Below are positions 1 to 5,272 of a stretch of DNA of 6,377 nucleotides, piece by piece. The DNA is taken from positions 1 through 6,377 of the forward strand of contig DATKIY010000091.1 in NCBI GenBank assembly GCA_035543875.1, given 5' to 3'. The first letter of the stretch is position 1. Every line of letters starts with the position of its first letter. Under the pieces are notes generated by a model. It was not told where the DNA came from. It searched no databases and was given only the letters and a program-made list of their open reading frames with translations. The translations under genes and the position numbers were made by a program. This DNA is from DATKIY01 sp035543875. GTDB taxonomy: Bacteria > Actinomycetota > Actinomycetes > JAHEKZ01.

Positions 1-17
1 GCGGCGCATTGCTTCCC

Positions 18-106
18 ATGATCAACCGCTGAGCCGGTCACCGCCGGGACATGGTGATCAAGACCGTCTAAAGGTTGCCTGATGTCGCGGTTATCCGATG
101 ATCAAC
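18..106. repeat. Spaced direct repeat ATGATCAAC with three TGATCA palindromes
   Basis: ATGATCAAC occurs at 18-26 and again at 98-106. Both copies are followed by a near-matching CTGAG or TGAG. The six-base palindrome TGATCA occurs at 19-24, 55-60 and 99-104. The right-hand copy lies inside the last codons of the PKD gene, where it encodes the Leu-Ile-Ile end; the other two lie just downstream of that gene's stop. The repeats are visible directly, but no function can be assigned. They could be chance, a relic of a duplicated gene end, or a binding site. The 90 bases left of the PKD gene otherwise show no convincing gene. Confidence 0.35.
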
Positions 107-1008
107 TGAGCTCGGGCCTCCTGAACCGGAAGGGCGAACGGCGTCGACACCTGGACGACGGGGTCCCCTGACACTGGGAACGGCCCGAATCCGTCGACGG
201 TGAACCAGGCTTCCCATTCCGTGGAGAGCGTCACCGGATAACTCCCCGACTCGGTGTACGTGTGTGCCACGGTGTCGTTGGGCCAAGAGCCGCCGGGTTC
301 GTCAGTAGTCATGCTGATGCCGTCGCCGAACGACCAAACCCAAGTGGCCCGCCCCTGCAGTTCGATGGCAAAACCGACCAGGTCAAACTGCCGAGCACCC
401 AGCATCCTCGGTTGCCCGGAGTCGAAGATGGCTGGCAGCTGCACGAGCGTCCCGCCGCGAGGCTGTGAGCTCGGACTTTGCGGAGGGACGCCCTCGATCA
501 CCACATCGTGTAGGTGATCTGCCACGTCACTGACGGTCGTTGGTCCCGATGCATGGATACAGACCAGCCCGACCTCTTCCCAGTCGGGCGCACCGGGCCG
601 GAGCAGCAAGACGATGCGTCGAAACTCGCCGGGAGGACATGAGCTGGCAGCTGGGCCACACTCCACGCCGCCGCCCGGAGTTCCGCCTTGTCCCTGACCA
701 TCACCTCTACACATAGGCATCAACGCCCAGCGACACTCCGCACACTCGGCAGCGGCGGCACGGTCGTCGTCTGTGCCCGTGAAGCTGTCGCCGGGAAGCA
801 GTAACCCACCGGTCCCGACGTAGTCCGCTCCATCGGGATCGGTCACCACTCCGCAGTCAGCACCGACACAGGGGTCAGCATTACGTTCGGCCGACCAGGC
901 AGCGTTGCCCCCGAGAGCCGCGTTAGCAGGCAGCAGCGTCCAAGCCGCAAGGAAACCCAGCGCAGCGGCGACCACCAACCATCGGCGCCGTCCCGACCAG
1001 GCGTTCAT
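91..1008 (-). CDS. Secreted PKD-domain protein with cysteine-rich N-terminal half
   Basis: The 305-residue product has a Sec-type signal peptide: Arg7-Arg9, a hydrophobic core at about residues 10-26, and a likely cleavage site after Ala28-Asn-Ala30. The mature protein should therefore be exported. Residues 47-150 hold eight cysteines (47, 52, 89, 92, 100, 117, 124, 150), an even number that suits disulfides outside the cell, plus a Gly-rich linker at about 104-114. A C-terminal PKD-like beta-sandwich covers about residues 205-292, with the family motif WSFGDG at 225-230 and HTYTESGSY from 249. PKD domains usually mediate protein or polysaccharide contacts at the cell surface; no catalytic domain is visible. 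Similar PKD proteins are common in Nocardioides-like actinomycetes. The ATG at 1008 is chosen because it gives an intact signal peptide, although no strong Shine-Dalgarno sequence precedes it. The gene lies 106 bases downstream of the DUF4192 gene on the same strand. Its target is unknown. Confidence 0.85.
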   Translation of the reverse strand: MNAWSGRRRWLVVAAALGFLAAWTLLPANAALGGNAAWSAERNADPCVGADCGVVTDPDGADYVGTGGLLLPGDSFTGTDDDRAAAAECAECRWALMPMCRGDGQGQGGTPGGGVECGPAASSCPPGEFRRIVLLLRPGAPDWEEVGLVCIHASGPTTVSDVADHLHDVVIEGVPPQSPSSQPRGGTLVQLPAIFDSGQPRMLGARQFDLVGFAIELQGRATWVWSFGDGISMTTDEPGGSWPNDTVAHTYTESGSYPVTLSTEWEAWFTVDGFGPFPVSGDPVVQVSTPFALPVQEARAQLIIG

Positions 1009-1114
1009 GGCGTCGGACTGTAGAACGAAACCCGACGGTGATGAAGGGAGCTTCCACAGCCTCGCCCAAGTGGAGTAACTGACTCACGCGGTGTAGCCGA
1101 AACAAAACGACCCG

Positions 1115-2203
1115 TCATGCGGATTTGCGACGAGGCTTGCGAACCAAGCCGTCTCGTTCAACGCGGGCACCCTCGACAATGTCTGGGATGAACAAATGTG
1201 GCGCGAGTCCACCGGCCATGGCTGAGTCGAGTAGGTGCGCCATGCGGTACTCGGGATCAGCCTCGAGCGCGCGTTCGATTCCGATGTTGGCCCTTGCTCC
1301 TTCGCCGCGACCGTAGGCACACAGCGCGAACAAAGTGGCGGGCGCCGCCACCAGCTCGTCTGGCGCACGTCGACAAAGATCTCGCCAAAACATCAGTGGC
1401 AGCAGATCGTCCTTGAGTGGAATGGTCGCAATCATTGCGTCACGAACGACGAGGTTAGTTAGTGCCAACAGGGCTCGTACGGCTTGATGCGGTTCGCACG
1501 GAGTCTGCGTCAACTGAAACCTCTCCAGCAGCCACTCAAGATGCTTGATAGCTGTAACGAGCTGCCTGCGGTTCAGCGGCATGCGCTTGCCCGCTGCAGT
1601 TTCGATCTGCCTACCCGACATTGCGGCAAGCGCCTGCACAACTTCGTCGACTCGTTCGTCCTCTGGTTCAAGCTCCGCCGTCAAGGCTTCCCGACCGGGA
1701 GCAGCGACCATGCCCAGCGTCACCGCTTGGGCGGCGATGGGACCGTGTGCATCCAGTGGTTGTCCTTCATCGGGACAACACCGTTGGTTGGAACACTTAT
1801 ACGACCACCATCGACCGTCACCTACAGCCAGCGCGTCGACGAAGCTCAGCGCAGCCTCATCACCCAAGACTTCCAACGCGTCGACAAGCTCACCGTAGGG
1901 AAGCGGCTTGCCATCGATGGCGTCGTCGTAGATCACGACCACGTAGCGATCGACGCCTGATCTCACTGCACCGTCAAACCACGGGCTGGCGAGATCTGCG
2001 GCCACTTTGACTGGTACATCGAGGTCGAGGCGCGCAGACACTCGCAGGCGACCACGTGGCGGCGTTAGGCCAAGCAACACCAAGCTTTGTTGGGGATGAA
2101 AGCCGATCACGTACGGCACTGCTTGCAGGATCTCTGATGGACCAGATGCGCGGATTCGGTTGACGACCAGACTGGAGTCGTCCTGAGCCGGAGTAGTTGT
2201 CAT
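1115..2203 (-). CDS. DUF4192 domain-containing protein
   Basis: The 362-residue protein matches DUF4192, an actinobacterial family of unknown function and about this length. The diagnostic start of the domain is at residues 22-46, with the GPSEILQAVPYVIGFHP block (21-37) followed by the hydrophobic strand SLVLLGL. A second family-like block lies at about 131-150, where WWSYKC and CCPDEG place three cysteines at 137, 142 and 143. The C-terminal half is helical and alanine- and leucine-rich, and the protein ends in a basic tail (RKPRRKSA). No signal peptide or membrane segment is seen, so it is probably cytoplasmic. The ATG at 2203 has a GAAGG ribosome-binding site (minus strand, 2216-2212) eight bases upstream. 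The gene is divergent from the molybdoenzyme operon. Family membership is near certain, but the biochemical role is unknown. Confidence 0.92.
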   Translation of the reverse strand: MTTTPAQDDSSLVVNRIRASGPSEILQAVPYVIGFHPQQSLVLLGLTPPRGRLRVSARLDLDVPVKVAADLASPWFDGAVRSGVDRYVVVIYDDAIDGKPLPYGELVDALEVLGDEAALSFVDALAVGDGRWWSYKCSNQRCCPDEGQPLDAHGPIAAQAVTLGMVAAPGREALTAELEPEDERVDEVVQALAAMSGRQIETAAGKRMPLNRRQLVTAIKHLEWLLERFQLTQTPCEPHQAVRALLALTNLVVRDAMIATIPLKDDLLPLMFWRDLCRRAPDELVAAPATLFALCAYGRGEGARANIGIERALEADPEYRMAHLLDSAMAGGLAPHLFIPDIVEGARVERDGLVRKPRRKSA

Positions 2204-2223
2204 GACGGCAGCCTTCGGATTCC

Positions 2224-2243
2224 GGTTCCCCTTAGCTGGAACC
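2224..2243. promoter_or_regulatory. Inverted repeat GGTTCC-N8-GGAACC between divergent genes
   Basis: A perfect six-base inverted repeat, GGTTCC (2224-2229) and GGAACC (2238-2243), lies in the divergent region between the DUF4192 gene and the molybdoenzyme gene. It extends to an eight-pair stem (CCGG outward) if one C is bulged. The 20-base dyad could be an operator acting on either gene, or a short hairpin. No T-tract follows on either strand, so a terminator is unlikely. No clear -10/-35 pair could be placed around it. The repeat is seen directly; the regulatory role is inferred. Confidence 0.35.
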
Positions 2244-2340
2244 CGGGGGCGGGCTGTGGACTATGACGAGGTTCTTACCGATTGGGGACAACTGGTGTCG
2301 CGGCCTGGCAGGGGCGGCGCAGGCGTGTTCTCCTGAAACA

Positions 2341-3084
2341 GTGAGCGAACAGCCAGGGCGGCCGACCACTGGTCCCAGTGCAGACCGCGGGACCCCGATC
2401 GGACGTCGAGTCATATTGGGCATGGTCGGACTGGGCGCGGTTGGAGTCGCCTTCGGCTCGACCTTTCAAGGCGCGCTGGACAGCGCCTTGGCACCGCTTC
2501 GCCGGGTAGACCCCTCTGGGTTGACGAGTCTGGTCCCTGGCTCAGGTGGCTGGCGGTACTACTCGGTCACCGCAAGCAAGCCTCGCATCAGTGTTGATGA
2601 CTACGAGCTGTCCGTTGGCGGATTGGTCCAGCACCCAACAACACTGTCGTACTCAGATTTAACTGCATTACCCCAAACGCAATGGACGCACGATTTTCAG
2701 TGTGTCACCGGTTGGCGGGTGCAAGACGTGCAGTGGCAAGGCGTGCATCTGCGCGACCTGCTGGACGCAGTGGGAGTGCAGCCGACCGCTACAGCCCTCA
2801 CCTTGCGCTCTTACGACGGCTCATACAGCGAAAGCCTGACCCTCGAGCAAGCTCAAAATGAGGAGTGCATGGTTGCCACTCACCTCGAGGGCGTCACCGT
2901 CACGCAAGAACACGGTGGTCCCGTACGTCTTGCGGTGGCGCCGATGTATGGCTACAAATCATTGAAATGGCTCAGCGAGATCGAGCTGGTCGACCATGTC
3001 GAGCCCGGATACTGGGAGCAACGAGGCTACGACGTCGACGCCTACATCGGACAGTCGAACGGACGCACCGATGAGCCAGTCTGA
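2341..3084 (+). CDS. Sulfite oxidase-type molybdopterin-dependent oxidoreductase, membrane-anchored or Tat-exported
   Basis: The 247-residue product belongs to the sulfite oxidase/MsrP fold that binds a molybdenum-pyranopterin cofactor. The presumed Mo-ligating cysteine is Cys121 in FQCVTGW (119-125). Other family blocks are YELSVGGLV (88-96), HGGPVRLAVAPMYGYKSLKW (191-210) and the C-terminal GYWEQRGY (223-230). The N-terminus has a twin-arginine-like signal, with Arg22-Arg23 in GRRVILG and a hydrophobic stretch to about residue 39, and no evident cleavage site. It may therefore stay as an anchor, with the enzyme outside the membrane after folding with its cofactor. The GTG at 2341 is preferred because it gives a compact Tat-like leader. 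An in-frame ATG at 2263 would add 26 residues containing two cysteines. Neither start has a good ribosome-binding site, so the start is uncertain. The gene overlaps the cytochrome b gene by 14 bases, implying a joint operon. Leu107 and Leu110 use the rare TTA codon. The substrate (sulfite, sulfoxide or other) is not determinable. No C-terminal dimerisation domain of true sulfite oxidases is present, and the length is close to the MsrP catalytic unit. Confidence 0.92.
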   Translation: MSEQPGRPTTGPSADRGTPIGRRVILGMVGLGAVGVAFGSTFQGALDSALAPLRRVDPSGLTSLVPGSGGWRYYSVTASKPRISVDDYELSVGGLVQHPTTLSYSDLTALPQTQWTHDFQCVTGWRVQDVQWQGVHLRDLLDAVGVQPTATALTLRSYDGSYSESLTLEQAQNEECMVATHLEGVTVTQEHGGPVRLAVAPMYGYKSLKWLSEIELVDHVEPGYWEQRGYDVDAYIGQSNGRTDEPV

Positions 3085-3634
3085 CCGCCGTTTCAGCCGG
3101 GTTGAAATAACTGTTCATGGGGTGTTTGCGCTTCTTGTGTTCATTGCGATCGCATCAGCAGCGTTGCTGTGGTTCGACCCGCTTGCTGTGTGGTTTGGGC
3201 GCCGTGAGCTAGCAACGCGCATACACACGATCACGGGGCTCTTATTGCCCGTGCCGCTGGCGCTGGGGTTGCTTTCCGCGTCCTTTCGCTCGGACGCGCG
3301 AAAGCTGGAGCGGTTGTCGAGCAACGACAAGCAATGGTTGCGATCCAAGGATCGGCGGAGCGGCAGCATCCCAGTCGACCGGTTCAACGCGGGGCAGAAA
3401 CTGAATGCAGCTTTCACCGTGGGGGCCATCACCGTGCTCTTTGGCACCGGACTCATCATGGGCAGCATCCTGTGGTCGTGGCCGACCAAGTACCGCACGG
3501 GCGCCACATGGGTGCACGACTGGACGGCTTTTGCCGTGACGGTCGCAGTCGTCGGCCACGTGTACTACGCACTCCGATACCAACGCGGCGACTACTCCAC
3601 AGCTGCGGCAGACGTCCAGCTCACTCCGCCGTAA
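3071..3634 (+). CDS. Four-helix b-type cytochrome, membrane partner of the molybdoenzyme
   Basis: The 187-residue integral membrane protein resembles the cytochrome b561/formate dehydrogenase gamma-subunit superfamily (cytochrome b/b6-type domain). Four hydrophobic helices can be drawn at about 16-36, 50-70, 112-134 and 147-168. Histidines lie at or near the helix ends: His16, His52, His149 and His163. These are good candidates for ligating two b hemes. The loop before helix 3 carries FNAGQKLN (105-112), a hallmark of formate-dehydrogenase-type b subunits. Its likely job is to pass electrons between the quinone pool and the molybdoenzyme encoded just upstream. The ATG at 3071 is chosen because it begins directly before the first helix and overlaps the upstream gene by 14 bases, suggesting translational coupling. 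An earlier ATG at 2996 would overlap by 89 bases and add a low-complexity tail, so it is unlikely. Leu58 is a TTA codon. No terminator is obvious after the stop. It is not an MsrQ homologue by length or motif. Confidence 0.92.
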   Translation: MSQSDRRFSRVEITVHGVFALLVFIAIASAALLWFDPLAVWFGRRELATRIHTITGLLLPVPLALGLLSASFRSDARKLERLSSNDKQWLRSKDRRSGSIPVDRFNAGQKLNAAFTVGAITVLFGTGLIMGSILWSWPTKYRTGATWVHDWTAFAVTVAVVGHVYYALRYQRGDYSTAAADVQLTPP

Positions 3635-3666
3635 TCGGAGAGCTATAGGCATCCCAGATGCGTAAA

Positions 3667-3676
3667 TCGGCGCCGA
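3667..3676. repeat. Perfect palindrome TCGGCGCCGA
   Basis: A ten-base perfect palindrome lies in the 184-base gap between the cytochrome gene and the VOC gene and is flanked by A-runs (AAA before, AAA after). As an RNA it has no room for a loop, so it is not a normal terminator hairpin. It could be a protein-binding site. The function is unknown. Confidence 0.25.
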
Positions 3677-3690
3677 AAATGACGGTGACG

Positions 3691-3724
3691 ATCCGATCAC
3701 GGGGGTGGCGCGGGTCGATCGGGT
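3691..3724. repeat. Inverted repeat CCGATC / GATCGG in the gap before the VOC gene
   Basis: CCGATC (3693-3698) pairs perfectly with GATCGG (3717-3722). The stem lengthens by one G-T and one A-T pair to span 3691-3724, with an 18-base G-rich loop. It follows the molybdoenzyme-cytochrome operon by about 60 bases but has no T-tract, so it is at best a weak or factor-assisted stop signal, or an operator for the VOC gene. Nothing else identifiable is seen in 3635-3806. Confidence 0.25.
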
Positions 3725-3806
3725 GACGGCTCGACGCGCGCATTAACGCACACCGCGAACCGGTCCTGTGGCGACCCCGATGTGAGGCGGACGATCAGCA
3801 TTGGGC

Positions 3807-3810
3807 AGGA
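3807..3810 (+). promoter_or_regulatory. Ribosome-binding site deciding the VOC gene start
   Basis: AGGA, within GGGCAGGA, sits eight bases before the ATG at 3819. It favours that start over the in-frame TTG at 3801 and the ATG at 3810, which overlaps the AGGA itself. Confidence 0.55.
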
Positions 3811-3818
3811 TGCCTGAC

Positions 3819-4463
3819 ATGCGGCTGGACCATCTCTCATACGCAGCACCGACTGACCATCTCGCCGACGTCGTCCAGCGGCTCGGCTCACGACTCGGTG
3901 CCGGATTCTCCGATGGCGGGGTGCACCCCCGATTTGGTACACGCAACTTCGTGCTCCCACTCGCTGGTGGCAGCTACCTCGAAGTCGTCTCGGCACTTGA
4001 TCACCCTGCCGCCGAGCGCGCGCCTTTCGGTCAGGCAGTAAAAAATCGCTGCACGCACGGCGGTGGCTGGCTCGGCTGGGTTGTCGCCGTAACTGACCTC
4101 GCGGCGGTTGAGCAACGTCTCGGACGATCCGCAGTCGAGGGACACCGACGTCGGCCCGACGGCTTCGACCTGAAGTGGCGCCAGATCGGCGTTACCGACT
4201 TGATGGACGACCCGCAGCTCCCGTTTTTCATCCACTGGGACTCGGACAGTTCACAGCACCCTGCCAACCATGCGCGCTCAGACCTTCGCATCGTCAAACT
4301 GGAGATCGCGGGTGAGGCCCACACCGTCAACGACTGGCTTGGCCAGTCCAACGGACACCCGCTCGATGATGTTGACGTCGAGTGGGTTGAACCAGCAGAC
4401 GGCGAGATAGGCCTGGTGGCGGCTCACTTCGCAACACCGAACGGCATCGTCCGCGTCGACTAG
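3819..4463 (+). CDS. VOC (glyoxalase-like) family protein
   Basis: The 214-residue cytoplasmic protein begins with the vicinal-oxygen-chelate first strand MRLDHLSYA, whose His5 is a usual metal-ligand position. The segment at about 35-63 (VHPRFGTRNFVLPLAGGSYLEVVSALDHP, quoted by parts: VHPRFGTRN 35-43, YLEVVSALDHP 53-63) has His36 and Glu55 and resembles the Glyoxalase_3-like branch (glyoxalase-like domain). A second half with GWVVAVTDL and the closing HFATPNGIVRVD supplies the partner module expected of the paired fold. VOC proteins include glyoxalases, ring-cleaving dioxygenases, isomerases and drug-binding resistance proteins, so the substrate cannot be read here, and metal binding is inferred from position only. 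The start at 3819 is supported by the AGGA eight bases upstream. The gene stands alone on its strand after a 184-base gap, and its stop is 4 bases from the stop of the convergent DM13 gene. Confidence 0.85.
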   Translation: MRLDHLSYAAPTDHLADVVQRLGSRLGAGFSDGGVHPRFGTRNFVLPLAGGSYLEVVSALDHPAAERAPFGQAVKNRCTHGGGWLGWVVAVTDLAAVEQRLGRSAVEGHRRRPDGFDLKWRQIGVTDLMDDPQLPFFIHWDSDSSQHPANHARSDLRIVKLEIAGEAHTVNDWLGQSNGHPLDDVDVEWVEPADGEIGLVAAHFATPNGIVRVD

Positions 4464-4467
4464 CTCC

Positions 4468-5136
4468 TCACTCGCGTAGATCGGCCAACCCGAACGTCAC
4501 GCTGAACGTTCTGCACCAAATCACGACGCGTCCCAATGGAGCTCCATCGGGGACCACGTACTGCTGGTCGCCTCGATTCCCTTTCAGACCGCCAAGGTCG
4601 ACTCCCCCATCGACTGCTTGGCCGCCGTCGGGTGCCAGGAAGACGCGCACATCAGGCCCAGGTGACGTTGCGAAGTCTGTCAGGGTGAGTACACGGGAGC
4701 CATCTGCAGTCTCAATGATCGTGGCAACCCCTGAGGTGGCGTGCTCACCATCGACGAAGGTTCCGCGCGCGACTTCATTATTGGACGCTGATCGTTCACT
4801 TTGCTCATGCATCCGCGTCGGAGTCCGAGTCGGCAGAACATCTGCCACGACGACGGTTTCGTCAACCACCCTGTCCGCAGTGCTGGTGACAAGTAGGAAT
4901 CCGCCGAGCCCTGCCGCCACCACGACGTATGTGCCCACTACAGGGACAGCGAGTTGACGCCATCTCCATGCGACAAACATCGCGCCAAGTCCAGCAACAA
5001 TCAACCAAAGTGCTGTTAGGCCCTTCGCTAAGACTTCGTCATTTGTGACGAGTGCGCCGCTCACCCACACCCCGAGGGCTACGACCACAGCCACTACCGG
5101 AACGCTGACCCACATGAGCCAGGTCCGAGTTCTCAC
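4468..5136 (-). CDS. Membrane protein: three N-terminal helices plus DM13 domain
   Basis: The 222-residue product has three hydrophobic helices at about 7-30, 40-58 and 62-84. A polar linker follows (about 99-121), then a DM13 domain at about 122-221. DM13 features seen are the GTFVDGEHATSG start (125-136), the central LTDFATSPGPDVRVFLAPD stretch (152-170) and the terminal VVIWCRTFSVTFG (204-216) with the single conserved Cys208. With Arg-rich residues 2-4 inside, three helices place the DM13 domain outside the membrane. DM13 has been proposed to act in redox or electron-transfer reactions through its cysteine; this is a prediction for the family. The GTG at 5136 is preferred: AGGTGG lies six bases upstream, and the 26 codons added by the ATG at 5214 have weak GC bias at third positions. 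The gene is convergent with the VOC gene (4-base gap) and divergent from the DUF2277 gene. The fusion of three helices to DM13 is the notable point. Confidence 0.88.
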   Translation of the reverse strand: MRTRTWLMWVSVPVVAVVVALGVWVSGALVTNDEVLAKGLTALWLIVAGLGAMFVAWRWRQLAVPVVGTYVVVAAGLGGFLLVTSTADRVVDETVVVADVLPTRTPTRMHEQSERSASNNEVARGTFVDGEHATSGVATIIETADGSRVLTLTDFATSPGPDVRVFLAPDGGQAVDGGVDLGGLKGNRGDQQYVVPDGAPLGRVVIWCRTFSVTFGLADLRE

Positions 5137-5142
5137 CACCAA

Positions 5143-5148
5143 CCACCT
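5143..5148 (-). promoter_or_regulatory. Ribosome-binding site deciding the DM13 gene start
   Basis: On the minus strand this reads AGGTGG, six bases before the GTG at 5136. It is the best Shine-Dalgarno match near either candidate start; the ATG at 5214 has AAAGAGG directly abutting it, which is too close. Confidence 0.55.
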
Positions 5149-5150
5149 CA

Positions 5151-5196
5151 CAGCGCCTTGATTCTGATCACGTCTACTGTCAATCGAATCAGCGCC
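5151..5196. repeat. Direct repeat CAGCGCC and dyad TGATTC / GAATCA in divergent promoter region
   Basis: CAGCGCC occurs at 5151-5157 and 5190-5196, with a near copy CAGCGCT at 5203-5209. Between the two exact copies lies a six-base inverted pair, TGATTC (5159-5164) and GAATCA (5186-5191). This sits in the region between the divergent DM13 and DUF2277 genes, where an operator would be expected. The repeats are real but short; a role is inferred. Confidence 0.25.
5178..5183 (-). promoter_or_regulatory. TTGACA, possible -35 element of the DM13 gene
   Basis: The minus strand carries an exact TTGACA hexamer 41 bases before the preferred GTG at 5136. No good TANNNT -10 hexamer lies 16-18 bases after it, so the promoter is only a candidate. 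If real, it would fall inside the coding region of the longer (5214) start and so supports the shorter protein. Confidence 0.2.
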
Positions 5197-5272
5197 GATC
5201 GCCAGCGCTGCCATCCTCTTTGGACCTTACGAACTGATGACGCGACCTATTCGCACAGGTAGCGTGATGGGC

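Noticed and set aside
1..20. Possible start of a further minus-strand gene (ATG at 20) running off the left edge
   Set aside because: Only six codons are visible, without a convincing ribosome-binding site; a GTG frame is equally open. It cannot be supported.
36..59. Stem GGTCACC / GGTGATC with a 10-base loop downstream of the PKD gene, as a terminator
   Set aside because: On the transcribed (minus) strand the stem has an A-C mismatch and no T-tract follows, so it is too weak to call.
1070..1087. Imperfect dyad GTGGAGT-AACTG-ACTCAC between the DUF4192 and PKD genes
   Set aside because: It is short with a bulge, and no promoter or terminator signature is attached; it is likely chance.
1484..1960. 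Long plus-strand open frame (158 codons) antisense to the DUF4192 gene
   Set aside because: The minus strand encodes a clear DUF4192 protein here. The antisense translation has no recognisable domain and is a frame shadow typical of GC-rich DNA.
2204..2229. ECF-sigma-like promoter (GGAAC-N17-CGTC on the minus strand) for the DUF4192 gene
   Set aside because: The putative -10 would directly abut the start codon at 2203, putting transcription initiation inside the gene.
2263..2340. N-terminal 26-codon extension of the molybdoenzyme from the ATG at 2263
   Set aside because: The added residues contain two cysteines and push the twin-arginine-like motif to about position 48, which is late for such a leader. 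The GTG at 2341 gives a more usual N-terminus, though this is not certain.
2996..3070. 25-codon extension of cytochrome b from the ATG at 2996
   Set aside because: It would overlap the upstream gene by 89 bases and adds a Ser/Thr/Asp-rich stretch that is simply the molybdoenzyme sequence read in another frame.
3115..3507. Minus-strand open frame of 130 codons opposite the cytochrome b gene
   Set aside because: The plus strand has an unmistakable four-helix cytochrome; the antisense product has no features of a real protein.
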